DNA of 64,000 bases from an uncultured Alphaproteobacteria bacterium (GTDB taxonomy: Bacteria > Pseudomonadota > Alphaproteobacteria > Rs-D84), in the NCBI GenBank assembly GCA_934255455.1, contig CAKQNS010000004.1, forward strand, positions 1-64,000. Direction: 5' to 3'. Shown in pieces: positions 1-7,628 of the stretch. Both the position numbers and the translations under genes were made by a program. The first letter of the stretch is position 1. Each line of letters opens with the position of its first letter. Under the pieces are notes generated by a model that was not told where the DNA came from, ran no database searches, and worked only from the letters and a program-made list of their open reading frames with translations.

Positions 1-2014
1 CCGGAAAATTCAACTGGGTTGAACCGTTAACCTTCCACATACCGCCCAATGAATAGTTCTGGTAATACCAATTTCGACTGCCCACGCCGGCAATGTCAAA
101 ACCGCGCAACGACTCGCCGCCCAAGAAATAGCGGTAAACACGCGACACATAATCGCCATCCAGTGGTTGAATATACCCGAATTCCAACGATGAACGCAAT
201 TGCCACCGGTCGTCCAGGAATTTTATCATACCGGTTATATCGCCATTATAACGCATAAATGTTTCGGTGCCACCAAACCCGGTATATGCCAGCCCCAAAT
301 TCGCCACCACACCGGTGTGGGTGTTTTGCTGGAAATTTGTGTCCAGGTTGTAATATTTCAAATATGTTCCCAATGTGTACAGGTCCGAATTACGCCACCC
401 CGTTGCCGATTGCAAATCATAGTTTTGGTCAAACGATGCCGACAAACGCACATTTTGGGACCAATGGTCGGTTAAACGCCATCCCATACGCGTTGCCACC
501 GTCAATGAATCGCGGTCATATCCAAAACCGCCCAACGACGAATAGTTGTACATCGTGTACGACACATCAAATCCGCCTGACAGCGCGCGCCCAAACAAAT
601 ATGGTTCGGTAAAACTGAACAGTGCCTGTTTTTGATATTGGGCAATTGACCCGCGCAGTTGTACAATTTGTCCGCGTCCCATAAAATTATTTTCTGTAAT
701 GCCGGCATCAACCATAAAACCGTTGATGTTTGACCACCCAAATCCCCCCGACAACTCGCCGGTCGGTTGTTCTTCAACCTTGATATCCAGGTTCATCATA
801 TTTTCATCGGCCAGACGCGTTGGCACCATTTGAACATCTTTGAAATAACGCGTACGCATCAGGTTCTGGCGGCCTTCCTCGATTGTCTGTAATGAAAATG
901 GGTCGCCCGGGCGCATGGGAATCAATTGTTCAATGACCGTATCAAATGTCCGCACATTGCCCAAAATGTTTATAGTGTTCAAATACACGCGATTGGTTTT
1001 TTGAATCTTGAAATTCATACCAATGGTGTGTTTTTCGTCATCTTTGGTCGGAATCGGGTCAACCGTGATAAATGCATACCCATGGTCGGCCACCGCCCCA
1101 CGCAGCGCCGTTATGCTGGATTCAACCTCGTCAATATTGTATGTGTCGCCAGTCGACATTTTTATGACATCATACAGTTCGGAATCCGGAACATCGGGGA
1201 ATGGATTATCAATGGTTATGTTGCCAAACTTGTATTTTTCGCCTTCGTTCACGGTGAATTTAACCGAATAGTATTGCCGGTCGGGGGTGAATACACCGGT
1301 CGCATCCGTCACTGCAAAATCGGCATAGCCATTACGCAGGTAAAATTGGCGCAGCAATTGTTGGTCGTATTGAATGCGGTCTTCGTCAAATACATCAAAT
1401 TGCGTCATAAAACGCCACCAGGCATGTTCGCGCGACAATATTTCACCACGCAATGTGCGCGCGCTGAATTTTTTATTTCCTGCAAAATCAATGTCGGTGA
1501 TATAGGTCGGATGGCCCTCGGTAATTTCATAGACGACATTCACGCGGTTGTCATCCAGTTCAATGCGCTTTGGTTCAATTTTTGTGCCGAAAAATCCCTT
1601 GCGCTGGTATATGGTCAACATGCGTCCAACATCGGCGCCAATAACCGATGCGTCGTATGATGCGCGCTCTTTCAGGCGGATTTCTTTTTTCAAATCCTCG
1701 GTTGATATTTCGTCGTTGCCTTCGACCGTCACCATGTTGACGGTTGGGGCCTCGGTAATATCTATTTTCAGCACATTGCCCGACATACGGACATTTATTT
1801 TGGAAAAATATCCGCTGGCCTGTAATTTCTTGGCAATTTGATTTGCGCGCGCGTCACCAACATTGTCGCCAATTTTTACATCGGACAAAATGCGTATAGA
1901 TTCCGCATCCATACGCTGGTTACCCGAAACATCAATGCGCGAAACAGTTGCCGCATTTGCGCCGGTGGCGGCAAGCGCCAATGTTGTGACAATAAATATA
2001 TTCTTTCTGTTCAT
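1..2014 (-). CDS. bamA: Outer membrane protein assembly factor BamA (partial, 3' end outside window)
   Basis: BamA is the Omp85 core of the BAM complex and inserts beta-barrel proteins into the outer membrane. The visible 671 residues begin with a signal peptide (MNRKNIFIVTTLALAATGANA), followed by POTRA repeats over about residues 22-410 and the first part of the barrel, with Gly/aromatic strands such as LSGGFGWSNINGF. The C-terminal strands lie beyond base 1. The ATG at 2012-2014 starts 7 bases after the rseP stop, so it is probably translated from the same mRNA. Position after rseP matches the usual alphaproteobacterial order. Identification is secure; only the 3' end is missing. Confidence 0.95.
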   Translation of the reverse strand, partial: MNRKNIFIVTTLALAATGANAATVSRIDVSGNQRMDAESIRILSDVKIGDNVGDARANQIAKKLQASGYFSKINVRMSGNVLKIDITEAPTVNMVTVEGNDEISTEDLKKEIRLKERASYDASVIGADVGRMLTIYQRKGFFGTKIEPKRIELDDNRVNVVYEITEGHPTYITDIDFAGNKKFSARTLRGEILSREHAWWRFMTQFDVFDEDRIQYDQQLLRQFYLRNGYADFAVTDATGVFTPDRQYYSVKFTVNEGEKYKFGNITIDNPFPDVPDSELYDVIKMSTGDTYNIDEVESSITALRGAVADHGYAFITVDPIPTKDDEKHTIGMNFKIQKTNRVYLNTINILGNVRTFDTVIEQLIPMRPGDPFSLQTIEEGRQNLMRTRYFKDVQMVPTRLADENMMNLDIKVEEQPTGELSGGFGWSNINGFMVDAGITENNFMGRGQIVQLRGSIAQYQKQALFSFTEPYLFGRALSGGFDVSYTMYNYSSLGGFGYDRDSLTVATRMGWRLTDHWSQNVRLSASFDQNYDLQSATGWRNSDLYTLGTYLKYYNLDTNFQQNTHTGVVANLGLAYTGFGGTETFMRYNGDITGMIKFLDDRWQLRSSLEFGYIQPLDGDYVSRVYRYFLGGESLRGFDIAGVGSRNWYYQNYSLGGMWKVNGSTQLNFP

Positions 2015-2021
2015 TTCAGTT

Positions 2022-3074
2022 TTATCCAAATACTCGTGCCAAATCGTTCCACATGGTCAATGCAAACAATGCAATTATCAGCACCCACCCGATAATAATT
2101 GCAATTTCCATCCCGCGTCCACCCAGTTTACGCCGGGTTATGGCCTCGATAATCAATATGGTTAAATACCCGCCGTCCAACACCGGCAACGGCAACAGGT
2201 TTATGACCGCCAAATTCACCGACAACAATGCGATTATTGATAGCAGGGCGAACAGACCGGCCTCCATAGCCCGACCCGAAACCTGGGCAATTGTGATAAA
2301 CGAGCCCAATTGTTTAGACGACCGTTCGCCAGTGATGATTTGCTTTAACACAACCAACAATGTTTTTGATTGATAATATGTTTCGCGCGCGCCGGCGTGC
2401 AGGCCGCCGAAAAATCCCTTTTTGCGCAATTCGGTTTTACTGCCGTCGGCAATCAAGCCCCAACGCTCGGCCGGTTCCAATTGCACATGCACCAATTTAT
2501 CGCCACGCACAACAATTACATTTGCGGTGTGATTAGACGCCAATTCTTTGGCAATTATTATCTCGCCCCAATTGGTGATTTTTTCGTCGTCAATTCGCAT
2601 AATCACATCGCCCGGTTTAATCCCGGATTTGAATGCAACTGATTCTTGAATTACTTGACCAACAACGGGTAATTGAACATTGCGCGGGCGCGCCATAAAC
2701 ATTCCGGAATAAATCAACCACGCCAAGATAAAATTCATTGTGACACCGGCGGCAACAATGATAAATTGTTTCCACGCGGGCGCCGATAAATAATGACCAA
2801 CCTTTTTCGCGGCAGGCAATTCAGCATACTCACGGCGATTAAACATCATGTCTTGGCCATATATGGAAACATATCCACCCAATGGCAGACACGCAATTTG
2901 CCACTGTGTCCCGCGTCGGTCATGCCATTTTACAATGGCCGGTCCAAAACCAATTGAAAATTTGTCAACGCGAACACCCGCCCAGCGCGCGGCAAAAAAG
3001 TGCCCCAGTTCGTGAATGAACACCACCACGCCCAAAACAACCAACAACGCAATAATCGCCAAAAATGTATGCAT
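2022..3074 (-). CDS. rseP: RIP metalloprotease RseP (site-2 protease)
   Basis: Inner-membrane intramembrane zinc metalloprotease that in related bacteria cleaves anti-sigma factors and leftover signal peptides. The first membrane segment carries the zinc motif HELGH at residues 21-25, preceded by VVVFI. A single PDZ-like domain follows (about 120-200, with GIKPGDVIMRI), and the C-terminal membrane segment carries the second metal motif, LPVLDGG. At 350 residues it is short because there is one PDZ domain rather than the two of E. coli RseP; single-PDZ forms are common. It lies 28 bases after cdsA and 7 before bamA in one minus-strand operon. Confidence 0.95.
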   Translation of the reverse strand: MHTFLAIIALLVVLGVVVFIHELGHFFAARWAGVRVDKFSIGFGPAIVKWHDRRGTQWQIACLPLGGYVSIYGQDMMFNRREYAELPAAKKVGHYLSAPAWKQFIIVAAGVTMNFILAWLIYSGMFMARPRNVQLPVVGQVIQESVAFKSGIKPGDVIMRIDDEKITNWGEIIIAKELASNHTANVIVVRGDKLVHVQLEPAERWGLIADGSKTELRKKGFFGGLHAGARETYYQSKTLLVVLKQIITGERSSKQLGSFITIAQVSGRAMEAGLFALLSIIALLSVNLAVINLLPLPVLDGGYLTILIIEAITRRKLGGRGMEIAIIIGWVLIIALFALTMWNDLARVFG

Positions 3075-3102
3075 ACCTTTCCGTTCCTTTAATCACATGC
3101 GA

Positions 3103-3753
3103 TTACATCATTATGAACCATACCAAGGGCAGGGCATAAATCCACCCATCAAACCGATCCAGCATTCCGCCATGCCCGGGCAAGATATTACCAAAATCTT
3201 TAATTCCCATGCGGCGTTTAATCCAACTGGCGGTCAGGTCACCATATTGGCTGAGCAATGCGACACTGATGCCAATCCACATCAATTGCGGCATAAATGT
3301 ATCTGTGCCCAGCAACCCGTACAAAATTGACATAAATGTGCCGCATAAAATGCCGGCAATCTGTCCCGACCATGTTTTGTGTGCGGACAGACGTTCCCAC
3401 ATTTTGTCGCCACCCAATAACCGGCCAAAGAACCATGCGCCAATGTCGGCCCCAGAAATAACCAGCAACAGCAACAATATAATCCATGGCCGTGCGCCAA
3501 CGGTGTTTATTGCCGCCAACATTACAAACAACCACACCATGAACCCGCCGTAAACCAGCCAATTTTTATTTTTCTTTAATTCATCATGTGGTACGCGCAC
3601 GGTTGCCAGAATCATTTCCAGTATCATCCCCAGCACGACCAAAATGCCCAAATAGCGCACCGTGTGCAAACCATAATATTCACCAACGGCCGCCGCCGTC
3701 GCGACCAGCGCCATAATTACACCAACGATAATTCTTTGTAATGTATTCGACAT
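3103..3753 (-). CDS. cdsA: Phosphatidate cytidylyltransferase
   Basis: Makes CDP-diacylglycerol from phosphatidic acid and CTP, the branch point for phospholipid synthesis, in the inner membrane. The protein is hydrophobic throughout and ends with the family signature SWIKRRMGIKDFGN followed by LPGHGGMLDRFDG (about residues 175-205), which holds the metal-binding Asp residues. At 216 residues it is shorter than E. coli CdsA (about 285), mostly at the N-terminus. It sits 20 bases downstream of uppS. The gene normally found next in many proteobacteria, dxr, is absent and rseP follows directly. Confidence 0.93.
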   Translation of the reverse strand: MSNTLQRIIVGVIMALVATAAAVGEYYGLHTVRYLGILVVLGMILEMILATVRVPHDELKKNKNWLVYGGFMVWLFVMLAAINTVGARPWIILLLLLVISGADIGAWFFGRLLGGDKMWERLSAHKTWSGQIAGILCGTFMSILYGLLGTDTFMPQLMWIGISVALLSQYGDLTASWIKRRMGIKDFGNILPGHGGMLDRFDGWIYALPLVWFIMM

Positions 3754-3773
3754 ATTTCACACCCCATAAAAAT

Positions 3774-4535
3774 TTATTTCTTTTTCCCGGAATAGTTCGC
3801 CTTTTTACCGCCACCGAATCGGCGATTGCGATGCGCGTATTCGTCCAATGTGCGTTGCCACATCTTTTCATCCTTGACCAAATCGGGCCAGTGTTCGGGC
3901 ACGAACATCAATTCGGCATACGCCAATTTCCACAACAAGAAATTAGAAATACGAAACTCATTGCTGGTACGAACCATCAAATCAATCGGCAACAATTCGC
4001 CAGTGTCCAAAAATGTTTCAAATGTTTCGCGTGTGACGGGCGTGCCATTTTCAATTGCCGCATTTACCGCGTTTACAATTTCATCTTGGCCGCCATAGTT
4101 CAACGCAAATACAACCGTGCCACCCGTGTTTTCGGCGGAAACCTGTTCCAGTTTATCGCACAAATGCGCCAGCCGTTTTGGCAAACGGTCACGCGTGCCA
4201 ATCACACGATAGCGCAGATTCTTTTCAACTGCGTGTTTCATATTCTTTTTCAATTCGGTATAAAACAAATCCATCAGGAAATCGACTTCTTCCTTGGACC
4301 GGTTCCAATTTTCGGTTGAAAATATAAAGAATGTAATCGTGGTCACGCCGCGGGCAATATACCAATCAACCAGATTTTCAAAATTAGAAATCCCAGCCTT
4401 GTGTCCCATCAATGGCGGCAAACCGCGCTGTTCGGCCCAGCGGCGGTTCCCATCGCAAATAAATGCAATGTGTTTCGGCACACGCACAGGCGTGGTGACG
4501 GTATTATCAGTTTTGCATTTCAAAAATTTGAACAT
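3774..4535 (-). CDS. uppS: Polyprenyl diphosphate synthase (UppS, cis-prenyltransferase)
   Basis: Cytosolic cis-prenyltransferase that elongates farnesyl diphosphate to the C50-C55 lipid carrier used for peptidoglycan and other envelope glycans. The catalytic segment HIAFICDGNRRWA has the essential Asp at residue 28, and family motifs GHKAG, TFFIFSTENW and the C-terminal RTSNEFRISNFLLW are all visible. Length 253 is normal. The start at 4535 follows a GGAAATG-like site. It lies between frr and cdsA as in most proteobacteria. Confidence 0.95.
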   Translation of the reverse strand: MFKFLKCKTDNTVTTPVRVPKHIAFICDGNRRWAEQRGLPPLMGHKAGISNFENLVDWYIARGVTTITFFIFSTENWNRSKEEVDFLMDLFYTELKKNMKHAVEKNLRYRVIGTRDRLPKRLAHLCDKLEQVSAENTGGTVVFALNYGGQDEIVNAVNAAIENGTPVTRETFETFLDTGELLPIDLMVRTSNEFRISNFLLWKLAYAELMFVPEHWPDLVKDEKMWQRTLDEYAHRNRRFGGGKKANYSGKKK

Positions 4536-4562
4536 ATCATTTCCAGTATTTATGCGGGTTGA

Positions 4563-5123
4563 TTACACAGACATAATGTCAGATTCTTTTTGTTTTGCCA
4601 ATGCGTCAACCTGGGCCGCGCGCATATCAAACACTTTCTGCAAATCATCTTCGAATTTATGCTGGTCATCCTCGGAAATTTCTTTGTCGGTGACGGCGCG
4701 TTTGATTTTGCCCATGGCGTCCTGGCGAATGTTGCGCATAGAAATTTTTGCTTCTTCGGCGTATTTGCCGGCGACCTTGGTCAATTCGCGACGACGTTCT
4801 TCGGTCAGTGGTGGCAGATTCAAACGAATAACCCCGCCCGCGGTGTTCGGGTTCAGACCCAATCCGGAATCACGAATGGCCTTTTCAACCGCGCCCGCGT
4901 TGTTGATGTCCCACACGGTGACACTTAATGTCTGGTTATCTGGGGTTGCAACGGTTGCGACCTGGTTCAATGGCATATCAGATCCATATACCGGCACCCG
5001 CACACCATCCAACAGGTGCACCGACGCGCGTCCGGTGCGCAAACCGGCGTATTCGCCCGATAAAACATCCAGAGTTTGCTGGGTTTTTTGTTCGACTTCT
5101 GCTTTCAAAATTTGATAATCCAT
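4563..5123 (-). CDS. frr: Ribosome recycling factor
   Basis: Splits post-termination ribosomes together with EF-G. The 186-residue product starts MDYQILKAEVEQKTQQ and contains the family core LRTGRASVHLLDGV and the C-terminal helix region RRRELTKVAGKYAEEAK. An upstream in-frame ATG at 5171 would add 16 residues, but the ATG at 5121-5123 has an AAGGAGA ribosome-binding site at ideal spacing and gives the normal family length. First gene of the minus-strand frr-uppS-cdsA-rseP-bamA block visible here; pyrH and tsf, which often precede it, are not present. Confidence 0.96.
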   Translation of the reverse strand: MDYQILKAEVEQKTQQTLDVLSGEYAGLRTGRASVHLLDGVRVPVYGSDMPLNQVATVATPDNQTLSVTVWDINNAGAVEKAIRDSGLGLNPNTAGGVIRLNLPPLTEERRRELTKVAGKYAEEAKISMRNIRQDAMGKIKRAVTDKEISEDDQHKFEDDLQKVFDMRAAQVDALAKQKESDIMSV

Positions 5124-5205
5124 ATTAAAATCTCCTTCTTGTGTAAAAAGGTTAGCAAATTGATTTGACATTTGGCAAGAAGAAATATAGAATATGTCGG
5201 CGCAA

Positions 5206-5281
5206 GGGGTTGTAGCTCAGTTGGTAGAGCACTTGCATGGCATGCAAGGGGTCGTCGGTTCGAGTCCGATCAGCTCCACCA
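5206..5281 (+). tRNA. tRNA-Ala (GGC anticodon)
   Basis: A 76-base cloverleaf: acceptor GGGGTTG pairs with CAGCTCC, D arm starts TAGCTCAG, anticodon stem CTTGC/GCAAG encloses ATGGCAT with anticodon GGC, T arm GGTTCGAGTCC, and CCA is encoded. It is divergent from frr and 4 bases upstream of tRNA-His, probably on the same transcript. Confidence 0.97.
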
Positions 5282-5285
5282 GTAT

Positions 5286-5363
5286 GGCGGATGTAGCTCA
5301 GTTGGTTAGAGCACTGGTTTGTGGTACCAGGTGTCGCCGGTTCGAATCCGGTTATCCGCCCCA
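5286..5363 (+). tRNA. tRNA-His (GTG anticodon)
   Basis: Anticodon loop TTGTGGT inside the stem CTGGT/ACCAG gives anticodon GTG. Aligning the conserved TA at positions 8-9 leaves eight bases before it, so the histidine-specific extra G(-1) is genome-encoded at 5286 and faces C73 at 5360. CCA is encoded. This is the ordinary bacterial G(-1):C73 identity pair, worth noting because many alphaproteobacteria lack it. Confidence 0.96.
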
Positions 5364-5370
5364 TTAAAAA

Positions 5371-5404
5371 AGGAAACCCGCCATTTCGGCGGGTTTCCTT
5401 TTTT
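5371..5404 (+). terminator. Rho-independent terminator of the tRNA-Ala/tRNA-His unit
   Basis: A 12-bp perfect stem (AGGAAACCCGCC with its complement), 5-base loop and a following T-run ending near 5404. It directly follows tRNA-His. Confidence 0.93.
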
Positions 5405-5580
5405 AATCTTGGGCGGGTCCGGTGTCGCCCCGGCGAACAGAACCGTCACGGACCAGGTTCCCCTCCGGGCCCCCCCCACAAAATCTGACGATTTTGCGGG
5501 GGCCGGGTCGGGGTGGCATACAGGTAAATGTAAAGATAAAATTATTATCAACAATAATAGGCGGCGGTGGCGCAAAAAGT
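5405..5580. other. Gene-free hairpin-rich spacer
   Basis: No credible reading frame. Two inverted repeats are visible: GGTCCG (about 5417-5422) with CGGACC (about 5450-5455), and a GC-rich palindrome with ACAAAAT/ATTTTGC arms at about 5468-5506. It may be an intergenic palindromic repeat or part of a small RNA; I cannot name a family. Confidence 0.5.
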
Positions 5581-5583
5581 ATT

Positions 5584-5611
5584 TTGATTTATCAAACTAT
5601 CAATGTATAAT
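5584..5611 (+). promoter_or_regulatory. Sigma-70-type promoter for the 6S-like RNA
   Basis: TTGATT at 5584-5589 and TATAAT at 5606-5611 with a 16-base spacer. The predicted start near 5618 is just upstream of the long hairpin. Confidence 0.65.
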
Positions 5612-5617
5612 TGTTGT

Positions 5618-5850
5618 GAGTCAGCGGGGACGCTGGTTCGGGGCTGTCGAAAGCCTTTATAGGTTCGGTGCAAGCCAATTTGGAACATCGTTATTCTTTG
5701 ATTCCTGTGGTTTTGTGTCGTTATTTGTCCCTGACCTGTTGCAGGTCGGGGAGCTGTTGGTTATACAACACGGTTCACCGAAAGACCGCAGAATCATTAA
5801 CCTATATGATTTTCGAACTCCCCGACCGCCATTCCGTTGGCGGTTTTATT
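5618..5850 (+). ncRNA. Candidate 6S-like structured RNA
   Basis: A promoter, no open reading frame with coding character, and a terminator hairpin (ACCGCC...GGCGGT then T-rich, about 5825-5850) bracket a region that folds end to end. Bases 5635-5665 pair imperfectly with 5799-5827 (GGTTCGGGG with CTCCCCGACC, TATAGGTT with AACCTATA), and a 10-bp apical hairpin lies at 5729-5751. One long closing stem, an unpaired middle and an apical stem is the architecture of 6S RNA, the RNA polymerase regulator. The sequence itself is not diagnostic, so another structured RNA is possible. Confidence 0.45.
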
Positions 5851-5871
5851 TTTGCGTTGTGGGGGGATAAT

Positions 5872-6645
5872 ATGCGGCGTTTAATCATATTATTTGGTGC
5901 CTTGTTCAGTGTTGCGGCGCACGCTGCGACCGAAACAATAAATTGGTTTGTTGATGGTGGTGTGTATGCAACCACCACATGTGAAACCGGTGGCGACATT
6001 GCATTGCCAACCACACCAACAAAATATGGATATACATTCCATGGGTGGGATGCATATATCCCATTAGAATACATCGAAAGTACTGGGGACCAGCAAATTA
6101 TTACTGATATATCTGGGTTTGATGTTGGTGATTGGGAAATATATGTCAAGTGGATGGTGCCAGAATATGTGCAGGCCCAGGCCAATTATGCTGGTATAGT
6201 TGGGGTTTACGAATCTGAACTAAAAAATACATATCGTATAATCGCCAATCGTACCGCGATAGATTCATACCGTGTTTATGGTAATTCAATTGCAGGGGAG
6301 GGTGGTGAGGTTGTTGAGGTGTCGGTTGGGCAAATCCACGAGGCTACAATATCTAATGGTTTTGTAACATTGGATGGGGAAAAACACATAACAACTGCGG
6401 GGGACCAACCCCTGGACTCTGATTCCACATTCAAAATTGCTATGATATACACAACAGGTAGCAATTCATACTTCTCCGCGCGTTATTACGCTATTAGTGT
6501 CAAGAAATCGGGTGTTTTAGCTGGAAATTTTGTTCCAGCAAAAATGTCTGATAATAAAGTGGGATTATTTGATACGGTTTCACATCAATTCTATGAAAGC
6601 ACGACCGACATGCCCTTTATCGCGGGACCGGTGGTTGGCGAGTAA
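5872..6645 (+). CDS. Secreted protein with a Listeria-Bacteroides-type repeat and an EYIESTG jelly-roll-like domain
   Basis: A signal peptide (MRRLIILFGALFSVAAHA) is followed by one short repeat ending TKYGYTFHGWDA, which resembles the InlB B/Flg_new repeat of surface proteins. A domain beginning PLEYIESTGDQQI and ending DTVSHQFYESTTDMPFIAGP follows. The same EYIESTG opening and closing pattern occurs twice in the 26.7-28.7 kb protein, and looks like a LamG/concanavalin-type module. The start at 5872 has a GGGGGG ribosome-binding site and gives 257 residues. No enzymatic motif is visible; a surface or periplasmic binding role is inferred. The next gene starts 3 bases after its stop. Confidence 0.75.
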   Translation: MRRLIILFGALFSVAAHAATETINWFVDGGVYATTTCETGGDIALPTTPTKYGYTFHGWDAYIPLEYIESTGDQQIITDISGFDVGDWEIYVKWMVPEYVQAQANYAGIVGVYESELKNTYRIIANRTAIDSYRVYGNSIAGEGGEVVEVSVGQIHEATISNGFVTLDGEKHITTAGDQPLDSDSTFKIAMIYTTGSNSYFSARYYAISVKKSGVLAGNFVPAKMSDNKVGLFDTVSHQFYESTTDMPFIAGPVVGE

Positions 6646-6648
6646 TAT

Positions 6649-7413
6649 ATGAAGTACATCCCCGTCATCTTTGCCGTATTGATTCCTGTAAACGCATTTG
6701 CGTTGTATACAGAAACTATACCAAACCAGTGTGGAGCGCTGGGTGATAAAATGTATGCCATATTTACCGTAAATACACATAATTGCGCATCTGGACAATT
6801 TTTACCCGCAAACACCGATGGGTGCCGCGCATGCCCGGCGGATTATACTTGCGCGGGCGGTACATATACATTTAACCCAACCGAATACGCTGGGGCGGTA
6901 CGGTCGGCAAAGTACATTACACATACCATGACCAATATGTGTGCGGATAATGCACAAAAAACATTTGTGGCGGTATTTACCCCGAACCAGCATACATGCG
7001 CACCGGGATACTATTTACCCGCAAACATAGACGAATGTACCAAATGCCCAAATGATAATTATTGTTCGGGCGGTACATACACCTTTAATGAATTGAATTC
7101 CAGTGGTATAACCCCATGCCCCGCGGCACATCCGTATGCCCCGGTTGGGATGTGGGTTGAAGCCCAGTGTGGTCGTAAATTACATATTGGTGATGAAGTA
7201 ATGTACCTGCATCAAATGCCGGCGACGCCGACGGAACACCAATTTACGGTTGAATACAATGGCACGAAATATTCTGTAAACGCCGTACCGCGTGAAAACA
7301 CATCAACATTGCCGAAAATGTCGTCTGGTGCGATGCACGAATTACATATAATGATGTCATCCGCCGATGGTGCGGCCACCGAATACATTGCCCACGACGA
7401 TTCTGGGGAATAA
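6649..7413 (+). CDS. Cys-rich secreted repeat protein with a conserved C-terminal domain
   Basis: A signal peptide (MKYIPVIFAVLIPVNAFA) is followed by two Cys-rich units of about 75 residues. Each contains a CxxGQF/GYYLPANxDxCxxCP block and then CxGGTYTFN, so the units are tandem duplicates. The C-terminal 90 residues start CGRKLHIGDEVMYL and end YIAHDDSGE. They resemble the end of the large surface protein at 26.7 kb (CGRILHVGDKKIYL ... YDIYDDS), suggesting a shared terminal domain. It is translationally close to the preceding secreted protein. Function unknown; extracytoplasmic location is inferred from the signal and paired cysteines. Confidence 0.75.
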   Translation: MKYIPVIFAVLIPVNAFALYTETIPNQCGALGDKMYAIFTVNTHNCASGQFLPANTDGCRACPADYTCAGGTYTFNPTEYAGAVRSAKYITHTMTNMCADNAQKTFVAVFTPNQHTCAPGYYLPANIDECTKCPNDNYCSGGTYTFNELNSSGITPCPAAHPYAPVGMWVEAQCGRKLHIGDEVMYLHQMPATPTEHQFTVEYNGTKYSVNAVPRENTSTLPKMSSGAMHELHIMMSSADGAATEYIAHDDSGE

Positions 7414-7414
7414 A

Positions 7415-7445
7415 AAACCGCGTCGGGATGGGCTGGCGCGGGTTA
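7415..7445 (-). terminator. Terminator of the 29-residue gene
   Basis: On the minus strand, CCGCG pairs with CGCGG around a 13-14 base loop and is followed by six T residues (the A-run at about 7412-7418 on the plus strand). It may also slow transcription arriving from the plus-strand gene ending at 7413. Confidence 0.55.
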
Positions 7446-7466
7446 AAATGCTTTTTGAAATGAACA

Positions 7467-7556
7467 CTAGTCCTGGGTGTCGTCACGCAGGACATAGCCC
7501 TCGGTATCGCCGCGGTTAATAAATCCTTCGGTGTCGTTTTTCATTGGTTTGCGCAT
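7467..7556 (-). CDS. Small orphan protein, 29 residues
   Basis: An ATG at 7554-7556 preceded by CAGGAGG, a TAG stop at 7467-7469, a TATAAT promoter at 7595-7623 and a downstream terminator together make a complete expression unit for a very short gene. The product starts MRKPMKNDTEG and is hydrophilic, with an internal near-repeat (DTEGFINRG, then DTEGYVLRD). It has no membrane segment or cysteine. I do not recognise it. It could be a short regulatory peptide or, less likely, a coding-like small RNA. It lies between two genes for secreted repeat proteins. Confidence 0.6.
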   Translation of the reverse strand: MRKPMKNDTEGFINRGDTEGYVLRDDTQD

Positions 7557-7594
7557 GAGAGCCTCCTGTGGGTTTAATAATTAATGTTTATTTT

Positions 7595-7623
7595 ATTATA
7601 CAATTGTCACGCGGCGCGTGCAA
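7595..7623 (-). promoter_or_regulatory. Promoter of the 29-residue gene
   Basis: On the minus strand, TTGCAC (7618-7623) and TATAAT (7595-7600) are 17 bases apart, about 40 bases upstream of the start codon. The -35 box lies in the spacer after the DUF285 gene stop. Confidence 0.65.
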
Positions 7624-7628
7624 TCAAA

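Noticed and set aside
5405..5540. SRP (4.5S) RNA
   Set aside because: The conserved GGAAGGAAGCAGC-type apical loop is missing on both strands.
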